NCBI GenBank assembly: GCA_045614565.1
Contig: JAZLDG010000066.1
Coordinates: forward strand, 39,968-103,967
DNA length: 64,000 bases
Direction of reading: 5' to 3'
Origin: Scatosoma sp045614565
GTDB taxonomy: Bacteria > Bacillota > Clostridia > Christensenellales > Borkfalkiaceae
Shown: piece after piece, positions 27,613-36,690 of the stretch
How positions within the stretch are numbered: position 1 is the first letter of the stretch
Layout: each line of letters begins with the position of its first letter
Position numbers and translations under genes: made by a program
Notes under the pieces: model-generated
The model's input: only the letters and a program-made list of their open reading frames with translations
The model's database searches: none
Told to the model about the DNA's origin: nothing

Positions 27613-27870
27613 TTAGCGATAAAGCTCCGTCGCGAAGAAAAAACCGCTTTCAAACCCGCGTTTATAAAAATCTTCTATTTGTTTACAATAACGTTCAGCA
27701 TATAACTGCTCAAACTTATCAAATAATTCCCGTTCTTCCTTGCTCAAAATTGTACAAAGCTTTTGATACGCTTGCCATTCCTCGTCCTTTTCCAAATCCG
27801 TTTCCGTTTTGGGTTCTCTCGGCAAGCTGTCACATTCCATATAATATAATTCCGTTAATAAATCTTTCAT
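27613..27870 (-). CDS. Small protein divergent from an Xre repressor (DUF6809-like)
   Basis: 85 residues, acidic, helical, Tyr/Phe-rich: MKDLLTELYYMECDSLPREP then LSKEERELFDKFEQLY and FYKRGFESGFFFATEL. The C-terminal F-x-x-GF-x-x-G pattern resembles DUF6809 proteins of Clostridia; function unknown. It shares its upstream region and three operator-like repeats with the plus-strand Xre gene at 27998, so it is probably the controlled gene. The same arrangement recurs at 62118-62778 with a different small protein. Confidence 0.65.
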   Translation of the reverse strand: MKDLLTELYYMECDSLPREPKTETDLEKDEEWQAYQKLCTILSKEERELFDKFEQLYAERYCKQIEDFYKRGFESGFFFATELYR

Positions 27871-27886
27871 TTACATCTCCAAAATT

Positions 27887-27963
27887 ACACGCCTTGCGTG
27901 TTTTTATTTATTATAATACATTTGGCGCGTGTAAGTCAAGCAAATTACACGTAAAAAGTGTAA
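27887..27963. promoter_or_regulatory. Three operator-like inverted repeats
   Basis: ACACG-CCTTG-CGTGT (27887-27901), a looser TACA...TGTA copy (27917-27934) and TTACAC-GTAAAAA-GTGTAA (27945-27963), centres about 30 bp apart, in the 127-bp divergent region. Half-site TTACAC/GTGTAA. Likely bound by the adjacent Xre protein. Confidence 0.6.
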
Positions 27964-27997
27964 AATATAGGTGATAAAAATTTTAGGGGATATATAT

Positions 27998-28204
27998 ATG
28001 ATAACTACAAGAGAAATTTCGGATAAAATAGCCGAAGCCATTAAGCAAAGTGGTATGAAACAACAACAATTAGCGGAAAAAATAGGAGTACGACAACAAC
28101 AGATTTCTAGTTATATCAACGGAAAGACTTTACCCGCATTAGATACACTTGCCAACCTTTGCGCCGTTTTAGAGTTAGACGCAAACGATATTTTATGTTT
28201 ATAA
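27998..28204 (+). CDS. Small Xre-family repressor (module 1)
   Basis: 68 residues from MITTREIS; AGGGGA precedes this ATG, unlike the in-frame GTG at 27971. It is a single helix-turn-helix domain: MKQQQLAEKIGVRQQQISSY, then a C-terminal PALDTLANLCAVLELDANDI. It is clearly paralogous to the 62569-62778 repressor (same length, shared ALDT-ANLC-L-LDAN tail). Likely represses itself and the divergent small gene through the three inverted repeats between them. Confidence 0.88.
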   Translation: MITTREISDKIAEAIKQSGMKQQQLAEKIGVRQQQISSYINGKTLPALDTLANLCAVLELDANDILCL

Positions 28205-28225
28205 ACTGATACGGGAAAATAAAAA

Positions 28226-28450
28226 ATGTACGGAAAAAATATTGAACAAATGAGAAAATCCTGAAATTTAACGCAGACGGCACTTTCGAAAGCGACGGGC
28301 ATACCGCAAAACACTTTATCTTGGATAGAAAAAGATAAAGGGCTTGCAAACATACAACAATGCGTAATTCTTGCGGATTATTACGGCATTTCCATAGACG
28401 AGCTAATCGGGCGGGACGTAAACGAAAAACCGCTTTGGAACGGCAAATAA
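28226..28450 (+). pseudogene. Xre-family gene broken by one nonsense codon
   Basis: From ATG 28226 the frame reads MYGKNIEQMRKS, TGA at 28262-28264, then NLTQTALSKATGIPQ, NTLSWIEKDKG, and ISIDELIGRDV to TAA at 28450 (75 codons). The helix-turn-helix is complete apart from the stop. Family members usually have Arg or Gly at this place, so a single CGA-to-TGA change would explain it. It is downstream of the intact Xre gene. Alternatives are a sequencing error or a short downstream start. Confidence 0.75.
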
Positions 28451-28451
28451 T

Positions 28452-28481
28452 AAAGGCGTATCTCAGCGATACGCCTTTCTT
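28452..28481. terminator. Bidirectional terminator
   Basis: AAAGGCGTATC / GATACGCCTTT stem, 5-base loop, T-rich on the plus side; between the Xre pseudogene and the convergent rqcH. Confidence 0.8.
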
Positions 28482-30169
28482 TATTCTTTATGTGCGTTGG
28501 GGGTTACGAGCAGGGTTTTGTAATCGGTATAGATTACGAAGCCTGCTTTGCTTTTGCTGGGCTTTTTGACGAACTTGCGCTTGCAATAGTCCACGGGTAT
28601 CTTGTCCGCGTTCCGCCCGTCCGAGTAATACGCGCATAGCTCGGCGGCAAACAACAGCGTTTCGTCGCATACCTGCCCCCCTTGTGTTTGAATAATCACG
28701 TGCGAAGAATGGTATTTTTGCGTATGCAACCAAATATCGTCGGGCGCAGCGGTTTTCAAAAGCCGATCGTTTTGAATATTGTTCCTACCCACCAAAATCC
28801 GCAAGCCCCCGTGCTCGTATTCGCGGAAGGGGATTACCGTTTCTTTCTTGTTCTTTTTCAAGCCCGTCTTGGGCGCGCGAAGCAAGCCTTCTTCCGTCAA
28901 TTCCGTTTCAATCTCTTTCAAATCCGTTTCCGTTTCCGCAAGCGCGATACTCGTTTGAATACTCTCCGCGTACGCAAGCTCCGCTTCTTCCGACTTTAAC
29001 ATCGGCGTTAAAATTTCTTTCGCGCGTTTTTGTTTATTGTACGCCTTAAAATACCGTTGCGCATTTTTCGCGGGCGACAAAAGGGGATCGAGCGCGATTT
29101 TTATTTTCCCGCCCTTTTCGTCGTACCAGTTATCCACTTCCACACTCCGCTGACCGCGTTCTATCAAGTACAAATTCGCCGTCAAAAGCTCGCCTTTTAC
29201 CCTGTTTTCTTCCGCTTTTTCCGCTTCTTTGAGCTTTTCCGCCGTTTCCTGCAACCGTTTCGCCGCTTTCTTTTTCAGCGTTCTAACGCCGCTTTCCAGC
29301 CGCCGTTTTTTATCGTCGAAACCCTTTTTTGTTTCCCGTTCGGTGTAAAACTCGTCCTGCGCTTTGCACAGCGACGGCATCGGCGTTCCGCCCACTACGG
29401 GAAAGGCGAAAAAATCCACCGCCGCGCCGTTTTCCCTTTTCAGGCACGGCACGCACGGTTCGTCCGCGCAAAACCCGTCTATAAACGCCCAAAGCGGCAT
29501 TTTCACGCGCGAAGCGCGGGCAACGATCTCCCTTGCCGTCGACAACGCAAGCCCTGAAACGTGCTCGAACACGAACTTTGCCAACGCTTCTTCTTCAAAC
29601 CCTTCGGGGTGCATTTCTTCAAAGCCTTGGATAAGTGAACGCATACCTGCCCCGTCAAAAGGTGAAATTTTATCCTGCGGCAACGGGTATTCGTACCTTG
29701 CCCCCGCCAACAAAACGCGGTGCGTATCGTCGAGCAGCGCAGTCGTTTTGAGCGCGCCCAACACCACGCCCTTTTCCACGAGCACGATATTCGAGTATTT
29801 CCCCATCAGCTCACAAACGAGCACGCGGTCACATTCGGAAAAATCGCTCGTGCAATGCAGGGTGATTTCCACGATCCGTTCAAATTCATGCTGTTTAACG
29901 GAAACGATTTCCGCGTTTTGCAAATGTTTACGGAGCAACATACAAAAATTCGGCGCGACGGGCGCGGGTTCTTTTTCCACCAAAGACAAACAAACGCGGG
30001 CGTTGGACGCATTTGCGCTCAAAATGAGTTTAACCGTCGTTTTTCCTGTGTATATAATAAGGGTAAGCTCGTCTTTATTCACTTGTGAAATACGATTTAT
30101 CTTCCCACCCACGAGCAATTCGTTCAGCTCTTTTACGCTGCGGCGGATATGAAAAGCGTCCTGCGGCAT
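28481..30169 (-). CDS. rqcH: Ribosome-quality-control factor RqcH (NEMF/FbpA family)
   Basis: About 562 residues from MPQDAFHIRR, with AAGGAGTG before it; the upstream extension to 30271 lacks support. NFACT-N domain (about 1-230), coiled coils (about 280-410), then the NFACT-R domain with GGLRILVGRNNIQND, DIWLHTQKYHSSHVII and AYYSDGRNADKIPVDY. RqcH recruits tRNA-Ala to stalled 50S subunits and adds poly-Ala tails for degradation. Two 14-mer motif copies lie within it, in different codon phases. Confidence 0.94.
   Translation of the reverse strand: MPQDAFHIRRSVKELNELLVGGKINRISQVNKDELTLIIYTGKTTVKLILSANASNARVCLSLVEKEPAPVAPNFCMLLRKHLQNAEIVSVKQHEFERIVEITLHCTSDFSECDRVLVCELMGKYSNIVLVEKGVVLGALKTTALLDDTHRVLLAGARYEYPLPQDKISPFDGAGMRSLIQGFEEMHPEGFEEEALAKFVFEHVSGLALSTAREIVARASRVKMPLWAFIDGFCADEPCVPCLKRENGAAVDFFAFPVVGGTPMPSLCKAQDEFYTERETKKGFDDKKRRLESGVRTLKKKAAKRLQETAEKLKEAEKAEENRVKGELLTANLYLIERGQRSVEVDNWYDEKGGKIKIALDPLLSPAKNAQRYFKAYNKQKRAKEILTPMLKSEEAELAYAESIQTSIALAETETDLKEIETELTEEGLLRAPKTGLKKNKKETVIPFREYEHGGLRILVGRNNIQNDRLLKTAAPDDIWLHTQKYHSSHVIIQTQGGQVCDETLLFAAELCAYYSDGRNADKIPVDYCKRKFVKKPSKSKAGFVIYTDYKTLLVTPNAHKE
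28666..28679 (-). repeat. 14-mer motif copy 3
   Basis: Exact GGGGCAGGTATGCG on the minus strand within rqcH, coding GQVC. Confidence 0.85.
29640..29653 (-). repeat. 14-mer motif copy 4
   Basis: Exact copy on the minus strand (16-mer with TT) within rqcH, in a different frame, coding GAGMR. Confidence 0.85.
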
Positions 30170-30403
30170 ACACACTCCTTTTGACGGCACGAGCAAACGG
30201 CAAACGCCGTTTTTCGCAAAAACCGTCGAAACGCAAAAATCTTTTCCTAAATTATAGCGCAAATTTCGCAAATTGTAAATAAAAACGCTTTATTTTCTTG
30301 AATAAATATGATAAAATGTAGGGAGCGAAAGGAAATCGGGGATAAAAACCCGCGCTCTTTAACAAAAATAAAAAATAATCAGCAAAGATAGGAGAAAATC
30401 ACT

Positions 30404-31702
30404 ATGAAGTACACTACCAAAGCAAGCGAAAAAAGCACCGTAAAAATCACCATTAAATTCGACGGCGAAGAATGGAAAGCGGCGCAAACGCAAGCCTACG
30501 TCAAAACCCGCGGCAAGTTCGCCGTAAACGGTTTCCGTAAGGGCAAAGCTCCCAAGAACGTAATCGAACACGCATACGGCAAAGGCGTTTTCTACGAAGA
30601 CGCGTTGAATATGCTTTTCTCGGACAATTACGGTAAAATTCTTGACAAGAACGAAAAGAAATTTACGGTTGTCGGCGACCCCGACGTTTCCGTGGAAGAA
30701 CTTTCCGACGACGGCGTAACGCTCGTTGCGGTCGTACCCGTAAAACCCGAAGTGAAAATCTCTTCGTATAAGGGTATCAAAATTAAAGAAATTGCATATA
30801 CTGTTAAGGACGAAGAAGTGGACGCGGAACTCGACCGCTTGCTTGACCGCAACGCACGCAAAGTACCCGTTACCGATCGCGCGGCGCAAAACGGCGATAT
30901 CGTCAACATCGATTTCGTCGGTACGGTAGACGGCGTGAAATTCGACGGCGGCGAAGCGGAAGGCTTTGATTTGACGCTCGGCAGCGGACAGTTTATCCCT
31001 GGGTTTGAAGACCAAGTAGTGGGTATTAACGTAGGCGACGAAAAGGACGTGAACGTGACCTTCCCCGAAAACTATCAGGCGGAAAACCTTAAAGGCAAGC
31101 CCGCCGTATTTGCCGTGAAGCTCAATTCCATTCAAGGCAAAGAGCTTCCCGAATTGACGGACGAATTTATCAAGGACGCAACGGGTAGCGAAAGCATCGA
31201 AGCGTATAAGGCAAAGACGAAAGAAAGATTGCAAGCGCAAGCGGACAGACGCTCCAACGACGCAACGGAAAACAGCATTCTCGAAGCAATCGCAGCGAAC
31301 ACCGAAGCGGAAATCCCGCAAGCAATGATTGAAAGAGAAATCGACAATCTCGTACAAAAATTTGAATATCAGCTTATGTATCAAGGCTTGAAATTGCAAG
31401 ACTACCTTGATTTCTTGAAAGTAACGAACGCGGATTTCAGAAAGAACTACGAAGAACAAGCGAAAAAGAACGTTTTGAGCCAGCTTATCATTTCGCAAAT
31501 CATCAAGGAAGAAAACTTGGAAGCGACCGAAGAAGAAGTCGAAGCCAAGGTTGCGGAACAAGCGAAATCGGTGGAAAAAGACGTCGAAGAATACAAGAAA
31601 GGTATGGATCCCCGTCAGTTCGATTATATCCGCAGCGATATCGTAATCACCAAGCTCTTCAAGTTCCTTAAAGAAAACAACGAAATGTACGTGGAAGAAT
31701 AA
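30404..31702 (+). CDS. tig: Trigger factor (ribosome-bound chaperone, PPIase)
   Basis: 432 residues, normal length. N-terminal ribosome-binding domain with the signature GFRKGKAPK (about 44), central FKBP domain (about 155-245: QNGDIVNIDFVGTVDGVKF, GSGQFIPGFEDQVVG), C-terminal helical chaperone arms. It meets nascent chains at the exit tunnel. First gene of tig-clpP-clpX, the standard order; AGGAG ribosome site. A weak -10 (TGATAAAAT, 30310-30317) is upstream. Confidence 0.97.
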   Translation: MKYTTKASEKSTVKITIKFDGEEWKAAQTQAYVKTRGKFAVNGFRKGKAPKNVIEHAYGKGVFYEDALNMLFSDNYGKILDKNEKKFTVVGDPDVSVEELSDDGVTLVAVVPVKPEVKISSYKGIKIKEIAYTVKDEEVDAELDRLLDRNARKVPVTDRAAQNGDIVNIDFVGTVDGVKFDGGEAEGFDLTLGSGQFIPGFEDQVVGINVGDEKDVNVTFPENYQAENLKGKPAVFAVKLNSIQGKELPELTDEFIKDATGSESIEAYKAKTKERLQAQADRRSNDATENSILEAIAANTEAEIPQAMIEREIDNLVQKFEYQLMYQGLKLQDYLDFLKVTNADFRKNYEEQAKKNVLSQLIISQIIKEENLEATEEEVEAKVAEQAKSVEKDVEEYKKGMDPRQFDYIRSDIVITKLFKFLKENNEMYVEE

Positions 31703-31710
31703 AAATACAA

Positions 31711-31744
31711 CGCTGCCGTTTTACCAAACGATTAAACGGCAGCG
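31711..31744 (+). other. Hairpin between tig and clpP
   Basis: 11-bp stem CGCTGCCGTTT / AAACGGCAGCG with no U run after it. Could be a weak terminator or a processing/stability element. Confidence 0.45.
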
Positions 31745-31785
31745 TAATACAATAAAAAGGTAATTCATTTCAAATAAGGATTTTT

Positions 31786-32376
31786 ATGGAAAAAAACGTT
31801 TTAGTTCCCTACGTCGTAGAACGCACTTCTTCGGGCGAACGCACCTACGATTTATATTCCCGTCTTTTAGACGACCGTATCATCTTTTTGAGCGGTGAAA
31901 TCAACGACGCGCTGGCAAACACCGTCGTTGCACAGCTCATTTACCTTGAAGGCAAAGATCCCACGAAGGATATTTCCCTTTATATCAACTCCCCCGGCGG
32001 CAGCGTATCCGCAGGTATGGCGATTTACGATACGATGAATTATATCAAATGCGACGTATCCACGATTTGTATCGGTCTTGCGGCGTCTATGGGCGCGTTC
32101 CTTTTGTCGAGCGGCGCACGCGGCAAGCGTTTCGCGCTTCCGAACTCGGAAATTATGATCCACCAACCCCTTGGCGGCGCACAGGGTCAGGCGAGCGATA
32201 TCAAAATCCAAGCCGAACACATTTTGCGTACGAAAGCGAAGCTTAACCGCATCTTGTCCGAAAACACGGGCAGGGATATTGCGACCATCGAACGCGACAC
32301 CGACCGCGACAACTATATGTCCGCGGACGAAGCGCGCGCATACGGTTTGATCGACAAAGTATTCGTTAGACGCTAA
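31786..32376 (+). CDS. clpP: ATP-dependent Clp protease proteolytic subunit
   Basis: 196 residues. Catalytic triad motifs: LAASMGAFLLSSG (Ser), EIMIHQPLGG (His), and the downstream Asp in ERDTDRDNYM. YINSPGGSVSAGMAIYDT and the N-terminal axial loop VPYVVERTSSGER are standard. It forms the tetradecameric chamber fed by ClpX (next gene) and other Clp ATPases. Confidence 0.98.
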   Translation: MEKNVLVPYVVERTSSGERTYDLYSRLLDDRIIFLSGEINDALANTVVAQLIYLEGKDPTKDISLYINSPGGSVSAGMAIYDTMNYIKCDVSTICIGLAASMGAFLLSSGARGKRFALPNSEIMIHQPLGGAQGQASDIKIQAEHILRTKAKLNRILSENTGRDIATIERDTDRDNYMSADEARAYGLIDKVFVRR

Positions 32377-32392
32377 CGCTAATTAAAGCATA

Positions 32393-32432
32393 CGCGCAAA
32401 ACCGCCAAAAGGTGATTTTGCGCGGTATTTTT
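32393..32432 (+). terminator. Terminator or attenuator between clpP and clpX
   Basis: CGCGCAAAA / TTTTGCGCG stem with a 14-base loop, then GTATTTTTCC. Likely partial, because clpX follows within 50 bases. Confidence 0.6.
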
Positions 32433-32472
32433 CCTTTTGGAAACGAGCATAATAAACTACGGAGTATTATCA

Positions 32473-33714
32473 ATGGCAAATAAACATCAACATTGTTCCT
32501 TTTGCGGAAAACCCAAGGAAGACACCCGTCGTTTAATCACGGGTCCCGACGGCGCGTGCATTTGCGACGAATGCGTCGAGATTTGTAAATCGATGGTGGA
32601 CGACTGGGACAAAGACAAAGAACCCGAAAAGGACGTTCCCTTAAAAAAGCCCGCGGAAATCAAAGCGGAGCTTGATCAATATATCGTCGGTCAGGACAAA
32701 GCAAAACGCGTCCTTTCCGTAGCGGTGTATAATCATTATAAGCGTATCAACGCGCTTGCAAAAACCAAGAAAAAGGACGACGACGGCGTAGAAATCGAAA
32801 AAAGCAACGTGCTTTTGCTCGGTCCTACGGGTAGCGGTAAAACCTTGCTCGCTAGAACGCTCGCAAAAATTCTCAACGTACCGTTCGCGACTTCGGACGC
32901 GACCACGCTCACCGAAGCGGGTTACGTGGGCGAAGACGTGGAAAATATCCTGTTAAAGCTCATTCAAAACGCCGATTACGACATCGACCGCGCGCAACGC
33001 GGGATTATCTATATCGACGAAATCGATAAAATTGCCAGAAAGGGCGAAAACGTATCTATCACCCGCGACGTATCGGGCGAAGGCGTACAACAAGCGTTGT
33101 TAAAGATTATCGAAAGCACGACGGCAAACGTACCCCCGCAGGGCGGTAGAAAGCACCCCAACCAAGAATGTTTGCGGATTGACACGACGAATATTTTATT
33201 TATTTGCGGCGGTGCGTTCGTGGGCTTGGATAAAATCGTATCTTCGCGTAAGGACGATACCACGCTCGGCTTTGGCGGTAAGGTACGCCTTGGCGCAAAC
33301 GAAGCCGATTATTCCGTTTTGGACGACGTAAAACCGCAGGATTTGACCAAATTCGGGCTTATCCCCGAATTTGTGGGAAGATTGCCGATCGTGGTAAATC
33401 TCGACCCGCTCGGCGAAGACGCGCTCGTGAAAATTCTCACCGAGCCGAAAAACGCGATTATCAAGCAATATCAAAAGCTCGTGGGCTTTGACGGCGTAAA
33501 ACTGACGGTAGAAGACGACGCAGTACGCGAAATTGCGCAAACGGCAATCCGCTTAAAAACGGGTGCGCGCGGACTTCGTACGATTATCGAAAGCGTAATG
33601 ACCGAAGTTATGTACAAAATCCCGTCCGAAAACGACGTGGAAGAAGTGGTTATCACGAAAGAGTGCTTAACGAACGGCGCAACGCCAAAACTCGTTTACA
33701 AAAAAACGGCATAA
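32473..33714 (+). CDS. clpX: ClpX unfoldase
   Basis: 413 residues from MANKHQHC (CGGAG site upstream; the longer frame to 32437 has none). Zinc-binding domain with four cysteines (CSFCGK...CICDECVEIC), AAA+ module with Walker A GPTGSGKT, sensor and pore loops (GYVGEDVENI), Walker B IIYIDEIDKIA, and the IGF-like loop FGGKVRLG region for docking to ClpP. It delivers ssrA-tagged and other substrates. Confidence 0.97.
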   Translation: MANKHQHCSFCGKPKEDTRRLITGPDGACICDECVEICKSMVDDWDKDKEPEKDVPLKKPAEIKAELDQYIVGQDKAKRVLSVAVYNHYKRINALAKTKKKDDDGVEIEKSNVLLLGPTGSGKTLLARTLAKILNVPFATSDATTLTEAGYVGEDVENILLKLIQNADYDIDRAQRGIIYIDEIDKIARKGENVSITRDVSGEGVQQALLKIIESTTANVPPQGGRKHPNQECLRIDTTNILFICGGAFVGLDKIVSSRKDDTTLGFGGKVRLGANEADYSVLDDVKPQDLTKFGLIPEFVGRLPIVVNLDPLGEDALVKILTEPKNAIIKQYQKLVGFDGVKLTVEDDAVREIAQTAIRLKTGARGLRTIIESVMTEVMYKIPSENDVEEVVITKECLTNGATPKLVYKKTA

Positions 33715-33716
33715 CG

Positions 33717-33744
33717 AAAAGAACGGCTGTGCCGTTCTTTTTTA
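33717..33744 (+). terminator. Terminator of tig-clpP-clpX
   Basis: AAAAGAACGGC / GCCGTTCTTTT stem, 3-base loop, then T run. Confidence 0.88.
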
Positions 33745-33752
33745 TAAAATCC

Positions 33753-33781
33753 TTGACTTTGTGACTGTATTATGATACAAT
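33753..33781 (+). promoter_or_regulatory. SigA-type promoter
   Basis: TTGACT, 17-base spacer, TACAAT (33776-33781), before the 151-residue unknown gene. Confidence 0.8.
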
Positions 33782-33811
33782 ATAATAAAATTCAACAAGA
33801 AGGGGTAACTT

Positions 33812-34267
33812 ATGTTTTTTATCGACAAAAGACTGGCAATCAAACACGCTAAAAAATTGCTTGCAACCGAGCTTACGTTAGGCGTACCTTACAAAGCAGG
33901 TGGCAAAACGGGCAAAATTAAGCAATTTCACAGCAAATATTATTTAACGTATTCCAGCCAAATCAGTTATTTGGTACGCGATCAACACAGCCTTACCTTC
34001 CGTTTTGAGTATAAAAAGGGTAAAACCATGCGTCTTTTGTTGACGGCGCACAGTTTAGATTTGTCCTACTCGCAAAACGGGATGAAAATGATTCGCGAGC
34101 AATACAGCGCGTTTTCCTTTAATTTTCATAAAACGCACACGGAAATACTCTTCCCCGTAAGAGACGTAAAAAATATGAAGGAATTGAAAGAAAAATTGAG
34201 CGCGGATATTCGGTACTGGAACAATTCGGGCTTGTACAACCTTTTGTTGCAGCTTTATAAGGTTTAA
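33812..34267 (+). CDS. Protein of unknown function (151 residues)
   Basis: Not recognised. Basic and Tyr-rich, no membrane span or signal peptide; beta-rich pattern in residues 25-115 (KYYLTYSSQISYLV, LTFRFEYKKGKTMRLLLTAH) followed by a C-terminal helix. It has its own good promoter and an AAGGGG site, so it is a real single-gene unit. Convergent with an SPFH-like gene. Confidence 0.7.
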   Translation: MFFIDKRLAIKHAKKLLATELTLGVPYKAGGKTGKIKQFHSKYYLTYSSQISYLVRDQHSLTFRFEYKKGKTMRLLLTAHSLDLSYSQNGMKMIREQYSAFSFNFHKTHTEILFPVRDVKNMKELKEKLSADIRYWNNSGLYNLLLQLYKV

Positions 34268-34286
34268 TTAGCATAAAAACAACGAA

Positions 34287-34318
34287 GCGGCGGCGATAGA
34301 AAATTCTATCGCCGCCGC
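34287..34318. terminator. Bidirectional terminator
   Basis: Long GC-rich stem GCGGCGGCGATAG / CTATCGCCGCCGC, 6-base loop, between convergent genes. Confidence 0.8.
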
Positions 34319-34335
34319 GTATTTTATGCAAAATT

Positions 34336-34989
34336 TTATTCGTTTACGTAATCAATCAAATCGACCTTGGTATTCAACGCACTGCATTTATACCCGACTT
34401 CTTCAAATACCTTTTCAATTTCTACTCGCAAGCAAATTTCCGTTTCCGTATTTTCCGCGGACTCCAAGCGCGTGCCCGTAGGAATATATTTCCAAGTTTT
34501 CCCTGCCTTTTCACTCGCGCGCAAATATTCGTAAATCTGTTTGTTAAGCAATAATTCTATACTCGACGGACAAAGCACCGCGCCGTTGGAATCAGCTCGG
34601 ACAGAATGCGTCTTATCCAAAAGCTTCTTTACGATAGACGGCTTTTCAACCGTCAAATTGTAAGCAACTCTCATTTTTATCGCCATCTTTTTCCCGTTCG
34701 CTTGAATGACTGTATCCAAATAATACGAGCCTTTAAGCCCATAGGGGAAGAAATAAATACTAACCCCTTCAATTTTTCCAAAAAACGGAATTTTGGGCAT
34801 TTTCAACCCCGGAACGGATTTTGCGTCCAGCTTCACTTTATCGTCAAAAATCTTTAACACTTCACTTTTGTAGACGACCACACCAAAACAATTTTTCGGC
34901 GCGCACACGATTGTACCCGGCACAAATTTTTGATCAAGCCCCGAAACAAACGCATTGCTCGGCATAGGCCCTTGTATTTTTTTAGCCAT
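34336..34989 (-). CDS. SPFH/band-7-like protein (tentative)
   Basis: 217 residues, no membrane span. The opening FVPGTIVCAPKNCFGVVVYK and FDDKVKLDAKSVPGLKMP, with repeating beta strands, resembles the start of SPFH/stomatin-like domains (virion-core-like YdjI group), followed by a helix-rich half from about 115. Resemblance is by pattern only. It has a GGAGAAA site and no clear functional neighbour. Confidence 0.5.
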   Translation of the reverse strand: MAKKIQGPMPSNAFVSGLDQKFVPGTIVCAPKNCFGVVVYKSEVLKIFDDKVKLDAKSVPGLKMPKIPFFGKIEGVSIYFFPYGLKGSYYLDTVIQANGKKMAIKMRVAYNLTVEKPSIVKKLLDKTHSVRADSNGAVLCPSSIELLLNKQIYEYLRASEKAGKTWKYIPTGTRLESAENTETEICLRVEIEKVFEEVGYKCSALNTKVDLIDYVNE

Positions 34990-35089
34990 AATTTTATTTC
35001 TCCTTCAATGTCAGTATCTCTATTATACCACTTTCACAAAAGCCTTGTCAACGGTATGATAAAATTTTATCTGCTATAAATTCGCGGTT

Positions 35090-36601
35090 TTAATACAAAA
35101 TTTGCGCGTTATCGGGCAACCGAAGCACGGAAACGGTATCCCCGCGCACGGAAAACTGGTCTTCCTTATAGGTCTTGTGCGGGACGAAATAAATACGGTT
35201 ATGTTTCCACCGCGCTTTCGCTTCAATGGAGAACAAGCCTTCGTTTAAGATTTTCTTCATAATTCCTTCGTTCAGCTCGATAATCGCCGAAGTATACCCG
35301 TCGGCAAAGCAATCGAGAATTTCCGCGCGGATTTGCGTAACCACGAAAATATCGTCGGGCGCGTAACCCTTGCCTTCGCAATGCGAGCAGGGCTTGACGA
35401 GCATAGACTGCATATCGTTGCCCACGCGCTTACGCGTAAACTGCGTAAGACAAAGCTCGCTCATCGGCAGCACGTGACATTTGGCTTTATCGAGCGCAAG
35501 CTGCGCTTCCAGCGTTTGCGTGACGGTAAGGCGGTGTTCTTCGGACAGCATATCGATAAAGTCCACGACGACGATCCCGCCGACGTTGCGAAGCCGTACC
35601 TGCCTTGCGATTTCCTTTGCCGCTTCCAAATTGACGGCAAACACAGTATCTTCTAAATTATCTTTCCCCACGTAGCTGCCCGTGTTCACGTCCACGACGG
35701 TCATTGCTTCGGTGTGTTCGATGACGAGATACCCCCCGCAATCCAAATGCACGATAGGGCTTGTCGCTTCGTTGACGAGCGGGGTTATACCGTACTCTTT
35801 GAGCATAGACCGCGCACCCATGTATTTAACGAGCTTTCTTTCGGGGATATCCGAACGCAATTTAATCAACGCCAAAAGCTTGTGATACAGCTCTTCGTCG
35901 CCCACGTGAATCGCCACGATCTCGTCGCCAAGCGAATCGCGCATCGTCCGCACGGGCAATTCTTCGTCTTCGTAAAGTACCGTACCGAACGGGGCTTTAT
36001 CCGCGCGTTTGCGCATTTCCAAATACAACTTTTTCAAATACTCCGCTTCCGCCTTCAACTGCTTCAACGAAGCAAGGGGGGCTTGCGTACGCACGATAAA
36101 TCCTTCGTTGGTTTTCCCCATTCGCATTTTATCGGCGATTTTCAAGAGCTTTTCACGTTCCGTTTCGTCGGTAATTTTTCGGGAAATTCCCAAAAAATCG
36201 GTGTTGGGCAAATAAATCAACCGCCGACCGACGAACGAGAGATGCGTAGTCACCTTCGCGCCCTTGTTTCCGCGCGGGGGCTTGGTGATTTGTACCAAAA
36301 TTTCGTCGCCGACCTTCAAATCGAGCGGTTTCGCGTTCGTTTGCACGAACGAGCCGTCGTACTTGGTATAATCGGTGTACGTTTCTTCCATAGAAAGGTA
36401 ACAGTTTTTTGCAAGACCGCACGAAACAAAGGCAGCGTTCATACCCGAAAGCACGTTTACAACTCTGCCTTTATACACGTTCCCCACGACGATTTCGCCG
36501 CGTTTTTCTTTTTCCACGGAAAACTCAGCCAGCTTGCCGTCTTCTTTGAGCGCTGCGAACTGCTGTCCGCAATATCGGTCGAAAAACCATTCCTTTTTCA
36601 T
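35090..36601 (-). CDS. rng: Ribonuclease E/G family protein
   Basis: 503 residues, RNase G size. N-terminal S1 region (GNVYKGRVVNVLSGMNAAFV), 5' sensor region, then the DNase-I-like catalytic core with VVDVNTG and VVDFIDM holding the two Mg-binding Asp. The Zn-link CSHCEGKGY (about residue 410) joins subunits. Processes rRNA and mRNA. It is downstream of spoIVFB; in Clostridia the spoIVF genes, rng and rplU-rpmA often cluster, so this is a split version. Confidence 0.93.
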   Translation of the reverse strand: MKKEWFFDRYCGQQFAALKEDGKLAEFSVEKEKRGEIVVGNVYKGRVVNVLSGMNAAFVSCGLAKNCYLSMEETYTDYTKYDGSFVQTNAKPLDLKVGDEILVQITKPPRGNKGAKVTTHLSFVGRRLIYLPNTDFLGISRKITDETEREKLLKIADKMRMGKTNEGFIVRTQAPLASLKQLKAEAEYLKKLYLEMRKRADKAPFGTVLYEDEELPVRTMRDSLGDEIVAIHVGDEELYHKLLALIKLRSDIPERKLVKYMGARSMLKEYGITPLVNEATSPIVHLDCGGYLVIEHTEAMTVVDVNTGSYVGKDNLEDTVFAVNLEAAKEIARQVRLRNVGGIVVVDFIDMLSEEHRLTVTQTLEAQLALDKAKCHVLPMSELCLTQFTRKRVGNDMQSMLVKPCSHCEGKGYAPDDIFVVTQIRAEILDCFADGYTSAIIELNEGIMKKILNEGLFSIEAKARWKHNRIYFVPHKTYKEDQFSVRGDTVSVLRLPDNAQILY

Positions 36602-36690
36602 TTGAAGCGTTCCGCCTAAAAATTTATACCGTACACATTCCTAACTATTATACTATAAAGCAACGGCTTTGGCAACGGATTTTGCGCATT

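Noticed and set aside
27613..28450. Prophage remnant
   Set aside because: Xre genes alone; no integrase, structural genes or attachment repeats nearby.
30359..31561. 400-codon minus-strand frame
   Set aside because: Antisense to trigger factor; same shadow composition.
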